The notes under the pieces were generated by a model. The model made no database searches. It saw only the letters and a program-made list of their open reading frames with translations, and had not been told where the DNA came from. Positions 17,544 to 26,800 of a DNA stretch of 64,000 nucleotides are shown one piece after another. The position numbers and the translations under genes are program-made. Every line of letters begins with the position of its first letter. Within the stretch, counting starts at the first letter, position 1. Source of the DNA: Aquimarina sp. AU474 (GTDB lineage: Bacteria; Bacteroidota; Bacteroidia; Flavobacteriales; Flavobacteriaceae); NCBI RefSeq assembly GCF_900312815.1, contig NZ_OMPE01000007.1, positions 434,001-498,000 on the forward strand, written 5' to 3'.

Positions 17544-19001
17544 ATGAAAACAAAATCAATAGGTCTTTTTGCTGGTCCAATTCTATTTTTATTGATTTTA
17601 CTTTTCTTTCGCCCTCAAGAGTTATCTTCTGAAGGCATTGCTACATTGGCAATAGCTACTTGGATCGCAGTTTGGTGGCTTACCGAGGCTATTCCTATTG
17701 CTGCAACTGCTCTTTTACCACTAGTATTATTCCCCTTAACAGGCGTGATGTCTTTAAAGGGTGTTGCAGGAGCTTTTGCAAATCAAATGATTTTCTTATT
17801 CTTAGGAGGATTTATTATAGCCGTAGCTATAGAGAAAACTAATCTTCATAAACGAATAGCTCTTTCTATCATACACAAAATAGGTAGTAATTGGAATAAA
17901 GTACTATTGGGTTTCATGATTGCTACTGCCTTTTTAAGCATGTGGATATCAAACACTGCTACTGCCGTAATGATGCTTCCAATTGGGTTAGCTGTAGCAT
18001 CTCAAATCAATGCAGATGAGGAGTTAAAAAAAAATATGGGTAGATCATTAATGTTAGCCATTGCCTATGGCTGCTCTATTGGTGGTGTTGCAACTATTAT
18101 CGGCACACCAACAAACGCTATATTTATTGGCGTTGTCGATGACCTATATGGACACACCATCACATTTACGCAATGGATAGCTTTAGGGCTCCCTTTCTCA
18201 TTGATAATGCTAATTATCGGTTGGTTATACTTGACTAAGATTATGTTTCCCGTCACGGCCGAAGGTATTCCTGGAGGTAAAAAAGCCATAGCAACACAGC
18301 TCAAAGCATTAGGAAAAATGTCTTATCCAGAAAAATCTGTACTTACCGTATTTATTATAGTGGCTATTTGTTGGATCACGAGTTCATTCATTCTAAAAAA
18401 AATACTTCCAGAAATTAATGATCCTCTAATTGCCATTGCTGGTGCCATCACGCTCTTTATTATTCCATCAGGAGATAAACAAAAAATTGGGATTATTAAC
18501 TGGAGAAATGCAGAGACCATACCTTGGGGAATTTTATTACTTTTTGGTGGCGGATTGGCATTAGCCGAAGGGTTTAAAGTATCAAAACTAGCCGAGTGGA
18601 TCGGAGATCAACTTACTATTTTTGAAGCGTTACCAGGTTTTTTGTTAATTATAGCCATTATTACTGTGGTAAACTTTCTTACCGAAATTACATCAAATGT
18701 GGCAACAGCTTCTATGTTGATGCCAATATTAGCTGCTCTTGCGGTGTCTATTGATATTCATCCATATTTTCTAATGGTTGCCGCTACAGTGGCAGCTTCT
18801 TGCGCTTTTATGCTTCCTGTTGCAACACCACCAAATGCGGTAGTTTTTGGATCTGGTTTATTAACTATTCCCAAAATGATTAAGGTTGGTTTTTGGATGA
18901 ATATAATATCCATTATAATTGCATCCATCTTGGTATACTTTATATTACCATATGTTTGGGGTATCGAAATAGGAATATTCCCAGAAGCATTTAAACCATA
19001 A
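17544..19001 (+). CDS. DASS-family sodium/dicarboxylate (or sulfate) symporter
   Basis: A 485-residue inner-membrane transporter with about 11-12 hydrophobic segments. The two SLC13/DASS signature Ser-Asn-Thr motifs are visible: WISNTATAVMMLPIG (about residue 137) and TEITSNVATASMLMPIL (about residue 385), each followed by a Pro-Thr/Pro-Pro hairpin (GTPTNAIF and ATPPNAVVFG). Known members import succinate, malate, citrate or sulfate with sodium. Dicarboxylate is more likely for this length, but the substrate is not certain. Confidence 0.92.
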   Translation: MKTKSIGLFAGPILFLLILLFFRPQELSSEGIATLAIATWIAVWWLTEAIPIAATALLPLVLFPLTGVMSLKGVAGAFANQMIFLFLGGFIIAVAIEKTNLHKRIALSIIHKIGSNWNKVLLGFMIATAFLSMWISNTATAVMMLPIGLAVASQINADEELKKNMGRSLMLAIAYGCSIGGVATIIGTPTNAIFIGVVDDLYGHTITFTQWIALGLPFSLIMLIIGWLYLTKIMFPVTAEGIPGGKKAIATQLKALGKMSYPEKSVLTVFIIVAICWITSSFILKKILPEINDPLIAIAGAITLFIIPSGDKQKIGIINWRNAETIPWGILLLFGGGLALAEGFKVSKLAEWIGDQLTIFEALPGFLLIIAIITVVNFLTEITSNVATASMLMPILAALAVSIDIHPYFLMVAATVAASCAFMLPVATPPNAVVFGSGLLTIPKMIKVGFWMNIISIIIASILVYFILPYVWGIEIGIFPEAFKP

Positions 19002-19168
19002 TATATATAGTTTCTAAGGTTTTAAACACTGCAATTTTAAATCACAAACGTGTTTGTTTTTATACTGCATATCCCATATTGTAAAGCTTTCTTAAAAGTA
19101 GATTAAAGTAGCTCTATTTCACTAAATTTTCGTAACTTAATGAAATACAGACTTTAAACCTATCAATC

Positions 19169-19615
19169 ATGAAAACCATTTTGCTTATTCTAGTCGGGAT
19201 GTGTTCTTATCTTGCAATTACTCAAGAGAACGATAAATCCAATATTGAGCCATATAACCTTGACGGTGTTTGGGAATTGAAACATCAGTTTATTTATGAG
19301 GATAATCACATAGCAGATACCATTTTAAATCAAAATGGATATCGCCAAGTAAAAATGTATAGTAAAGGAAAAGTCATGTGGACTAGATATGATCCTAAAG
19401 ACAATAATGAATGGTTTGGTTATGGAACATACACCTTAAAAGATGGTATACTCGAAGAGCGATTAGAATATGCTTCTGGCCCTATGATGAAAATTGTGGA
19501 TACTACAAAAGTTTTTAGGTTTGAATTCATATTAGATGCGAATACCTATCAACAAATCGATATTAATGAAGAGGGGCATTATTATCACTCAGAGAACTAT
19601 GTTCGAATAAAATAA
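19169..19615 (+). CDS. Exported lipocalin-like protein of unknown function
   Basis: A 148-residue protein with a short signal sequence (TILLILVGMCSYLAI). The mature part is a beta-rich domain opening YNLDGVWELKHQFIY with later strands WFGYGTYTLKDGILEERLEY and TYQQIDINEEGHYYHSENYV. This resembles lipocalin-like DUF4488-type proteins, with a start GxW motif and alternating strands. No ligand can be inferred. It is transcribed alone. Confidence 0.7.
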   Translation: MKTILLILVGMCSYLAITQENDKSNIEPYNLDGVWELKHQFIYEDNHIADTILNQNGYRQVKMYSKGKVMWTRYDPKDNNEWFGYGTYTLKDGILEERLEYASGPMMKIVDTTKVFRFEFILDANTYQQIDINEEGHYYHSENYVRIK

Positions 19616-19804
19616 TCATCAATAAAAAATCTAGCGCTTTAGGGTTTTGCATGAGAAGCCCCTATATTAACCTCTTTGTTACTTATTTCTTAATTACCAT
19701 AACGTCTTGTGTATAAATTGTAATGAGGTTTGGCCACTACGATTTTATATATCTATCATGGTGTGTGTCGTTTAGTATTGTAACTAAATAATATTGAATT
19801 TTCA

Positions 19805-20230
19805 TTAATCTAAAGATTGCCATAGCACCTTAGTAATCATCCATTTACCTTCATTTTTCGCCATTAACAAATAATCAATTCCCCAATACAACGTCAACTT
19901 TACGCAAGCAATTTTATCTTGTGCATCCAAAATTTCAATTGTTTTCACAGCATCCTTTGGAGCTGCCCATTGTGGATCTTTTGCTACATCACGGGCAAAA
20001 CCGATAGCCTTGTCGTATGTCATTATATGCTTTTTAGACCCTTTACTCTTGCTTCCATATCCCAATTTTGATAAGTCCGGATGAATACTTCTTTTAATTT
20101 TAGTAGTATCTCCTTCATAAAAACCTTCAATGTAATCCAGTGCTGCGCTTTCTATTTTCTCTCTATCCTGACTGTATGAATCAATATTAAAACAAAATAC
20201 AATCAGAAATATTAAAATTATTTTCTTCAT
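19805..20230 (-). CDS. Exported putative lumazine-binding / NTF2-like protein
   Basis: A 141-residue protein with signal peptide (IILIFLIVFCFNIDSYSQ). The mature region matches the Lumazine_bd_2 NTF2-like family: AALDYIEGFYEGDTTKIKRS, then IHPDLSKLGYG, and the C-terminal strand EGKWMITKVLWQ. These proteins are small periplasmic ligand-binding folds of unknown function. Transcription runs on the minus strand. Confidence 0.85.
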   Translation of the reverse strand: MKKIILIFLIVFCFNIDSYSQDREKIESAALDYIEGFYEGDTTKIKRSIHPDLSKLGYGSKSKGSKKHIMTYDKAIGFARDVAKDPQWAAPKDAVKTIEILDAQDKIACVKLTLYWGIDYLLMAKNEGKWMITKVLWQSLD

Positions 20231-20523
20231 TATTTATTTTATTAAAAGTTAACGTTTGATATAAGATTAGTTGCGATAGACACTAAGATAGCAAAAGGAG
20301 ACTAACTTGAGGAATATTCTACAAATATTCCGATTGATTCTTTGCCATTAAAATTTATAACAACCAAGTGTTTTTTGCTATATCACACATCTTGATTAAT
20401 AGCCGGTTGGGATATGAATAGTTAAAATTAAATTTGCCGTTTTATTTATTTTGAATAGTAAAATATTTTAATATCAAAACACTATTTTTTAATTTCATTT
20501 TTTTTACATCGATAAATAATCAC
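20231..20523. other. 293-bp AT-rich intergenic stretch
   Basis: It lies between the 5' end of the NTF2-like gene and the 3' end of the next minus-strand gene. I see no ORF, strong hairpin or clear promoter box in it. Confidence 0.5.
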
Positions 20524-22128
20524 TTAATTTTTTAGTGGAGTATTCATCCAATAGTCAGATAGGTTCTTAGGTGCAATAGTGGGTTGGTTTTTAAAAATTG
20601 GTCTAGTCTTAATCATGAATAATGTATCTGATATATTTGTTGTATTAGGTTTAAGTTCTTGGACAAAAAACTCCCTGAATTGATTATATGAAACTGATTC
20701 TTGTTCATGTACAACATTACCAGAAATGTCCCTTACATTTTTGACCTCTATAGCTACCCCTTTACTACTTATCTTACTAAGCGACTGTATTCTTTTAGGG
20801 GCAAATACCAGCTTCTTGTTTTCAGGATACAATAACACATTATTCTTTTTAACAGCAATACTATCTATTTTTAATTTTACTTCTTGATACCATAATCTAT
20901 AATTACTTTTCTTTATAGCATCTTTTAGTAAAGGAATATTATTAAAAGTAAGTTCAAAACGTTTTCTTTCATGATTGATTTTTACGGCAACAGGAATAAA
21001 TTTTGGAGGAAGCTGAACTTCAAAAGAGTTGTTAAACGAAATGTAGTTTGGATACATTATTTCCTTAACGGATTGATACTCTATGATGATTTCATAAAGT
21101 AGTTCCCCAAGATTTTTTTCTTTTGTTCTCGATGAACTGGAATTGGGTTGTATTATTTTTTGATAACTTCTAGGCTTTCTTTTGCCATAGACCGCATATT
21201 CTATTTTATAAATTTCAAAATCATCTTTACTAATATAAATTTTACCTGCAACTTTATAGCCCTCATAGGTTTTAGAAATTTTTATAGCATAAAGAGGAGT
21301 ACTATCAACAAAAGTTTCAGGAAATAACCTAAATCTATGATTTTTAACCAAGTCAACATCTAATCGATTTACAAAATCATAAGTGTTTATATTATAATTT
21401 CTTATAGCATCGTGTAATCGCAAAATAGTATATTCATTACCTCCTTGACCAGCCAAAGTCGCATTAGATATGATTTTACTGCGGTTAATATAATCATAAG
21501 GTTTGATAGCAACGGTATCGATAGGAAAATCGGAGTTCTTCTTATATTGATAAATTCTTATTCGTGTTCCTTTTAAATCTATAATGTCAAAACCAGGATC
21601 AAAAACTTCCATTATAGCCTCATTTAGATTCAAATACTTTCCTTCTTTTATTTGATAATCCCTATAATAGCCTACATATGAAAATGGTGTAAAAGGATAA
21701 TTCTTAGGAATTTTCTCCATTGCCAAACGAACAATTTCTTTTGCGCTTCGTCTTTTAGTTTTCTCAGCATCAATTAATATTACTTCATCAAGCATTTCCA
21801 CTTTCTCTGTCAGTCGTATAAAGTTAACCTGTTCACTATGAAGATTTGATAGTGGTATTTCTTTGGATAAATATCCAATTGATGATATTACTAAAGTGTC
21901 TCCATTTTTTTGAAACTCATACGGAATTTTAACCCCTCCGTCTGAGTTGGATATCATTCCTTTTCCTTTATTCTTAATTCGTATGGTTGCAAAAGGAATT
22001 GGAATTTCATTTTTTGCATTGATTATCTTACCATCAAGAAATTCAGCTTCTTGGCCAATTAAGATATTGGGTAGAAGTATAAAAATGAAAACATAAATTA
22101 GAAACAATATTCTTGACATTGATTGCAT
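20524..22128 (-). CDS. Carboxypeptidase-like regulatory domain surface protein
   Basis: A 534-residue protein with an N-terminal signal segment (ILFLIYVFIFILLPNILIGQ). Residues about 28-115 form a CarboxypepD_reg-like beta sandwich (FLDGKIINAKNEIPIPFATI, then SNSDGGVKI and VISSIGYLSKEIPL), as at the N-terminus of SusC-type receptors. The rest has no barrel plug and shows many beta strands, as in DUF5686-like outer-membrane or periplasmic proteins. Function is unknown. A second ATG lies three codons in. Confidence 0.8.
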   Translation of the reverse strand: MQSMSRILFLIYVFIFILLPNILIGQEAEFLDGKIINAKNEIPIPFATIRIKNKGKGMISNSDGGVKIPYEFQKNGDTLVISSIGYLSKEIPLSNLHSEQVNFIRLTEKVEMLDEVILIDAEKTKRRSAKEIVRLAMEKIPKNYPFTPFSYVGYYRDYQIKEGKYLNLNEAIMEVFDPGFDIIDLKGTRIRIYQYKKNSDFPIDTVAIKPYDYINRSKIISNATLAGQGGNEYTILRLHDAIRNYNINTYDFVNRLDVDLVKNHRFRLFPETFVDSTPLYAIKISKTYEGYKVAGKIYISKDDFEIYKIEYAVYGKRKPRSYQKIIQPNSSSSRTKEKNLGELLYEIIIEYQSVKEIMYPNYISFNNSFEVQLPPKFIPVAVKINHERKRFELTFNNIPLLKDAIKKSNYRLWYQEVKLKIDSIAVKKNNVLLYPENKKLVFAPKRIQSLSKISSKGVAIEVKNVRDISGNVVHEQESVSYNQFREFFVQELKPNTTNISDTLFMIKTRPIFKNQPTIAPKNLSDYWMNTPLKN

Positions 22129-22273
22129 TTAATTTTATTCTTGATTTTGATTAATCAAATGTTGAGTAACAGTTTGGATACACTACGTTTTAACGTAGTT
22201 TAGGTTTTATTGACAATAGCTTTTTTGTCTTCATTAATGTCAATTGAATTTGCTACTTCTTCAATAGTTTTAT

Positions 22274-22444
22274 CTAAAATCGTTTAATTAACCATTGGAG
22301 TTTTCTGAAGCTATCTAGTAAGATAATATCATGAGATTCTAAGATACGTTTAAATTCCTCGTAGTCCTTAACATCATTCACAACGGTAATAAACGAACAT
22401 TTTTCTCTCAAAAGATGGAGTAAAAAACGAGAGATTAAAACCAT
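22274..22444 (-). pseudogene. 56-codon ORF, probable gene remnant beside tRNA-Pro
   Basis: ATG at 22444 to TAG at 22274 encodes a peptide containing REKCSFITVVNDVKDYEEFK and ILESHDIILLDSFRKLQWLI. After the stop, a different frame continues with ILDKTIEEVANSIDI for about 25 codons, so a longer gene seems frameshifted. The composition looks coding. I do not recognise the family. It begins in the tRNA terminator hairpin, so it may have no promoter of its own. Confidence 0.4.
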
Positions 22445-22472
22445 GAAACCCCTTTAAAACAGGGATTTCATG
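22442..22472 (-). terminator. Hairpin downstream of tRNA-Pro
   Basis: CATGAAA-CCCCT and AGGG-A-TTTCATG pair across an A/T loop just 3' of the minus-strand tRNA, followed on that strand by GGTTTTAATC. It is a plausible tRNA transcript terminator. Confidence 0.5.
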
Positions 22473-22476
22473 ACTG

Positions 22477-22551
22477 TCGGGTAGAGAGGATTCGAACCTC
22501 CGATCTCTGGTCCCCCAGACCAGCACTTTAACCGGACTAAGCTACTACCCG
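22477..22551 (-). tRNA. tRNA-Pro (anticodon GGG)
   Basis: On the minus strand the cloverleaf is complete: acceptor CGGGTAG/CTACCCG with discriminator A, anticodon stem CTGGT/ACCAG with loop CTGGGGG giving anticodon GGG, and T-arm GGAGG-TTCGAAT-CCTCT. CCA is not encoded. Confidence 0.95.
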
Positions 22552-22585
22552 AAAAAAATAGAATGCAAATATAATAATCCTATGA

Positions 22586-23623
22586 TTAATTCGAAGGATT
22601 ATTATGTTGTTCGAGAATCTTGATCATTTTAAATGATTTTAATAAATGAAATAAACCGGGAAGAATTACTGTCCCTCCAATGATAAGTGATATCCCCAAC
22701 ACTTTAATCACACTATCCGGGGCAATATTTTTAAGTAAACTTATACTTCCAGTTTGAGTAATAATAACATCTGGAAAATGAGAACCCAATGCGGCTAGTA
22801 AAATCAAAAATACTTGAAACCCTGCAAAGAATCTACTCCAAACTTTATTTCCATTTTTTATTGTTTTCCATAGGGGAAATAGCAATAAAGCAGAGAATAC
22901 AACCGCCACTATTGCAAAAGGGCTCTTCATAAAATCTATTACAAATATGTTCCCCGAGAAATATCCATAGACAAACGTTAATAATCCCATAGCAAAAACT
23001 ACCATTGTAGCAATAGCAGATTTTCGTACATATATATTTTCCTTACCTGGCTCCGATTCTCCTATCAACAAAACAGACGATAAAAAAGCGCATAATGCTG
23101 CAAAAAATAATCCTGTAAATAAACTAAAGATGTTAAGCCACGGTTTTAGAAAAGCTTCATAAAATGACAAAGTAGATACGTCTTCCACAATTTTAATATG
23201 ACCACCTATCAATCCCCCAAAAACCATCCCTAGAAATATTGGTGTTATCAAGCTCGATATCTTAAACATCCCATCATATAATTTCTGAGAATTATCTATT
23301 ACGGCATCATAATGTCTAAAAACAAAGGCCACTCCTCTTAAAGTCACCCCTAAGAGCACTATAGTAATAGGAATATGAAGATTCACCACAATTATATTAT
23401 AATACGCCGGAAAAGCGATCCACAGTATTACAATTAAAATAATAAGCCAAATATGATTGGCCTCCCAAACTGGCCCCATCACTCTATAAATTGTTTTTTT
23501 TGTTATTTTCTGGTTCTCCTCAGATGAGAAAAGCTCGACAATTCCTGCTCCATAATCTGCACCACCCAAAACAACATAGAGAAATAAAGAAAATATCAAA
23601 AAGAATAAAACAACGTATAACAT
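22586..23623 (-). CDS. cydB: Cytochrome d ubiquinol oxidase subunit II
   Basis: A 345-residue membrane subunit with about eight or nine helices. The N-terminus contains VLGGADYGAGIVELF, the subunit II signature, followed by ETIYRVMGPVWEANHIWLI-type residues (VMGPVWEANHIWLI). With CydA it forms the bd-type quinol oxidase, which reduces oxygen at low tension without pumping protons. It starts two bases after the cydA stop, so translation is coupled. Confidence 0.95.
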   Translation of the reverse strand: MLYVVLFFLIFSLFLYVVLGGADYGAGIVELFSSEENQKITKKTIYRVMGPVWEANHIWLIILIVILWIAFPAYYNIIVVNLHIPITIVLLGVTLRGVAFVFRHYDAVIDNSQKLYDGMFKISSLITPIFLGMVFGGLIGGHIKIVEDVSTLSFYEAFLKPWLNIFSLFTGLFFAALCAFLSSVLLIGESEPGKENIYVRKSAIATMVVFAMGLLTFVYGYFSGNIFVIDFMKSPFAIVAVVFSALLLFPLWKTIKNGNKVWSRFFAGFQVFLILLAALGSHFPDVIITQTGSISLLKNIAPDSVIKVLGISLIIGGTVILPGLFHLLKSFKMIKILEQHNNPSN

Positions 23624-23625
23624 AT

Positions 23626-24927
23626 CTATTGATTTGAATTATTTAAAACTCTAATTTGGCGTAACATTAACCATGTTACAGCTACGGTTAATGTTAGATA
23701 CACTGCTATATAGGTATAAAAACTAAATACTATACCTGGCATAGGTGTTACTGCATCTTTAGTCCTCATAATTTTATGAATAATCCATGGCTGTCTACCT
23801 ACTTCGGTTACTATCCATCCGGCTTCTAAAGCAATAAAACCCATTGGAGCTAATACAACAAAAAGCAACCAATATTTGTTATTATCAAACCATCTTTTTC
23901 TCTTTAACGAAATAAAATATAATACCCCTGCAAAAAGCAATATCGAACCTATACCTACCATAATTTGAAAAGCATAATGTACCATAGGTACATTTGGACG
24001 TTCATCTTCAGGAAAATCATTTAATCCTTTTACCTCAGCATCAAAATCTCCAAAAGCCAGAAAAGATAACATCCCAGGCAATGCTATTTTATATTTAACT
24101 TCTTGTGTTTTGGGATCCACAATTCCTCCTATATACAATGGTGCAGATTTTTCGGTATTATAATGTGCTTCCATGGCCGCCAGTTTCACGGGTTGGCGCT
24201 CGGCAATATCTTTTGCAGATATATCACCACTTATAGGTTGTAAAATAGCCGCAATCGCACCAAAAGTGATAGCTATCTTAAACGCTTTCTTATGCAGCTC
24301 TACCTTTCTTTTCTTAAAAACTTGATACGCATGTATACCTGCTACCGCAAAACCTGTAGCTGTAAATGCCGCCAAAGTCATATGTAATGCTTGTGTAAAC
24401 CATGCTGGGTTTAACATAGCTTGTATTGGATCTATATTTAAAAATTCTCCATCTATGTAATCAAATCCACTAGGAGAGTTCATCCATCCATTGGCCGCAA
24501 CCACTAAAATCCCAGAAGCAACACCTGACAGTCCGATAATAATACCCGTAATCCAATGAAACCTTTCGGGCAACTTACCCCATCCATATAAATAAAACCC
24601 TAACGCTATGGCTTCTACAAAAAAAGCTGCTCCTTCCAAAGAAAAAGGCATTCCGATAATGGGCCCTGCATGTTTCATAAATTCTGGCCATAACAAACCT
24701 AATTCAAAAGATAAAGCGGTACCAGATACCGCTCCAGTAACAAAAAATATAGCTACACCTTTTTGCCATGACTTGGTTAATGTTAAATAAATCTGATCAC
24801 GAGTTTTTAGCCATTTGTAATGAGATACCACCATAAAAAAAGGCATGACCATACCAATACACGCAAAAACAATATGAAATATTAGGGTAAATGCCATTTG
24901 GAGTCTCGCAGCATCAAGGTTTTCCAT
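23626..24927 (-). CDS. cydA: Cytochrome d ubiquinol oxidase subunit I
   Basis: I place the start at the ATG at 24927 (MENLDAARLQMAFTL), since the frame's earlier start is a TTG two codons upstream. The 433-residue protein has the axial haem ligand His in TLIFHIVFACIG (residue 18), a second in ALHMTLAAFTATGFAV (about 184), and the conserved GRQPW quinol-side motif near the C-terminus. The Q-loop is short, as in cyanide-insensitive-type oxidases. Together with cydB it makes a complete microaerobic oxidase; no cydX-like ORF or cydDC is present here. Confidence 0.95.
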   Translation of the reverse strand: MENLDAARLQMAFTLIFHIVFACIGMVMPFFMVVSHYKWLKTRDQIYLTLTKSWQKGVAIFFVTGAVSGTALSFELGLLWPEFMKHAGPIIGMPFSLEGAAFFVEAIALGFYLYGWGKLPERFHWITGIIIGLSGVASGILVVAANGWMNSPSGFDYIDGEFLNIDPIQAMLNPAWFTQALHMTLAAFTATGFAVAGIHAYQVFKKRKVELHKKAFKIAITFGAIAAILQPISGDISAKDIAERQPVKLAAMEAHYNTEKSAPLYIGGIVDPKTQEVKYKIALPGMLSFLAFGDFDAEVKGLNDFPEDERPNVPMVHYAFQIMVGIGSILLFAGVLYFISLKRKRWFDNNKYWLLFVVLAPMGFIALEAGWIVTEVGRQPWIIHKIMRTKDAVTPMPGIVFSFYTYIAVYLTLTVAVTWLMLRQIRVLNNSNQ

Positions 24928-25293
24928 ATACAAAATTTAGAGAAGAAATTGATTTCCAATTATGACTATAAAGATACGCCTCAAAGCTGGTTTTAAGAAA
25001 AAAAAACAATACAGTTTTGAGCAAATAGAGTTAAACTTTTGTCAACAAAAATATAAGCACTAAGGGTTTACCCTAATTTTTAAATTCTATGTTTTTCACT
25101 CATAAATAAAATACTGATCTACAGTAATTTAGCAGTATAAATAAAACATTAGAAAAACAACTTTTTTAGAAAAGCTAATATGTAATATCTAAAAAGGGAA
25201 AACAAAAGGCGCCAACAAATTTTCTAATGACAGATGATATCCTGCAATCTGTATAAAAATCAGTGGGTTAAATATTCTTAAAACTAAAACAAA
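24928..25293. other. 366-bp divergent intergenic region
   Basis: This separates cydAB from the lipoprotein gene at 25294. It is AT-rich and must hold both promoters, but I see no perfect TAnnTTTG box or long palindrome. Confidence 0.4.
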
Positions 25294-25815
25294 ATGAAAA
25301 ATTTATTTTATGTATTACCAATTGCTGGGTTAATCCTGTTTGCATCTTGCAACAAAAGTGAATCCACAGAAAATTTGGAAGCCCCATTAGTAGATCAAAC
25401 TTTGACTAAAGAAAAAGTCACATGGAATCAAAACTACCCCCTTGCTACTACAGATGATGAATTATCTGAAATAATGGACAATCCCCATGCTAATATTATT
25501 AGAAATGTTGATGATTTTAAACGATACGTTCGTGCTAATCCTTTATTAAAAAGAGTTTTTTCTGACAAAAAACTTCTTAATGATGTTGTAAAAACAATGG
25601 AGTTTAATAAGAGGGGGCTTAAAACTTTTTCTTATGAAAGTATTAAAATCAAATATCCAGCCCAAAATGAAATTGATCATATTTTAGGAGAAATATATTT
25701 GGGGCTTGCAATTGAGTACGGAACTCTTGGAGTGGATTACAAAAACTATAAATGTATTGGAGAAGGTACTTGCACATTTAGAGATGCTCGCATATGTATT
25801 GGAGCTAATTGTTAA
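25294..25815 (+). CDS. Lipoprotein of unknown function with Cys-rich tail
   Basis: A 173-residue lipoprotein with lipobox ILFASC. The mature part is mostly helical and ends in a compact cysteine-containing tail (YKCIGEGTCTFRDARICIGA then NC), which probably forms two disulfides outside the cytoplasm. No family is recognised. It is followed 76 bases later by another lipoprotein gene in the same direction, so the two may act together. Confidence 0.7.
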   Translation: MKNLFYVLPIAGLILFASCNKSESTENLEAPLVDQTLTKEKVTWNQNYPLATTDDELSEIMDNPHANIIRNVDDFKRYVRANPLLKRVFSDKKLLNDVVKTMEFNKRGLKTFSYESIKIKYPAQNEIDHILGEIYLGLAIEYGTLGVDYKNYKCIGEGTCTFRDARICIGANC

Positions 25816-25891
25816 TTCATCTTTTATCAAAAATTGGGGGCAACCGAAAACCCATAATTAAAAAGAGTAGGATCATCTTAAAACCAAGATT

Positions 25892-26599
25892 ATGAAAAAA
25901 TCAATTTTTAAATTTTCAATTTTAACAATGGTACTGGGAGCAGTATTATTTTCATGCGAAAAAAACGATATAATACCAGAGACTGCAGAACTCTATGAAG
26001 AAGGTTTTAACAGTACAACGGGAAATCACGATCAAATATTGGAGGGAAAAAATAAAATACTTCGTCCTGTACTGCATATGAGTTTCGGAAAGGAAATAAG
26101 TGAGGAAGAAGCAGATTTTCAATGGGAATCGGCAGTAATAGATTATATCAAAAAAAATCCTGTACAAAACAAAGTTAGTTCAGAATGGTTTTTCAAGATA
26201 ATTACAACAACGGGAGACCAAACAAATAATAATACTTTTAATGATGTTCAATTTACAGCCACATTCAATACAGATGTAGGCTCTAGTGTCGCTTATGGTG
26301 CTTTAGAAGATGTGGGTAACGTTCGTGGGCAAACAGATAGATACCTTTTTAGAGGAACTTATCCAGGTCAAGTTGTTTCTTGGGTAGAAGCAGAAAGTGC
26401 AACCCTCTCTTTAAAAGGTACAGATGGTTGGTTAGTAACAAAATTTAAAGTAAAAATTAAAAGAGTAGATCAAACCGCAAGTGCAACAGGGTTTTCTAGT
26501 GTAGTTACATTTCCTAATGTAATTTTGGATAATACCGATCCCCAAAATTGGGATGTTTTTGAAACGGGAAATATCGGAACAGGTAGGTTAGAATTTTAA
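25892..26599 (+). CDS. Lipoprotein with PLAT/LH2-like beta-sandwich
   Basis: A 235-residue lipoprotein with lipobox AVLFSC. Residues about 105-230 resemble a PLAT/LH2 domain: WFFKIITTTGDQTNNNTFND, later ESATLSLKGTDGWLVTKFKV, then the expected closing strands. PLAT domains mediate lipid or protein contacts. The helical N-terminal part resembles nothing known to me. It is probably surface exposed, and a terminator follows. Confidence 0.65.
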   Translation: MKKSIFKFSILTMVLGAVLFSCEKNDIIPETAELYEEGFNSTTGNHDQILEGKNKILRPVLHMSFGKEISEEEADFQWESAVIDYIKKNPVQNKVSSEWFFKIITTTGDQTNNNTFNDVQFTATFNTDVGSSVAYGALEDVGNVRGQTDRYLFRGTYPGQVVSWVEAESATLSLKGTDGWLVTKFKVKIKRVDQTASATGFSSVVTFPNVILDNTDPQNWDVFETGNIGTGRLEF

Positions 26600-26643
26600 A
26601 TACTTTTTAATCTCATAATTAATAGTTTGAGTTTTTATTTCAA

Positions 26644-26673
26644 AAGAGGATGTCGTTGTAAGGACATCCTCTT
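26644..26673 (+). terminator. Intrinsic terminator
   Basis: AAGAGGATGTC (26644-26654) pairs with GACATCCTCTT (26663-26673). The T content after the stem is moderate. Confidence 0.7.
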
Positions 26674-26800
26674 CATTTACATTCAAAAATACAGGTATAC
26701 CCCCCTATCTAATCAACTTAAAGATTCGTATCTTTAATAATGATCTTTGAACTTCTTTGAAAGTATAATTCTTCTTAAAAGGCTTTCCAAAAAAATAATC

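Noticed and set aside
26747..26800. TTG start for the histidine kinase
   Set aside because: It would place 18 residues before a good signal peptide; the ATG at 26801 starts the signal peptide directly.
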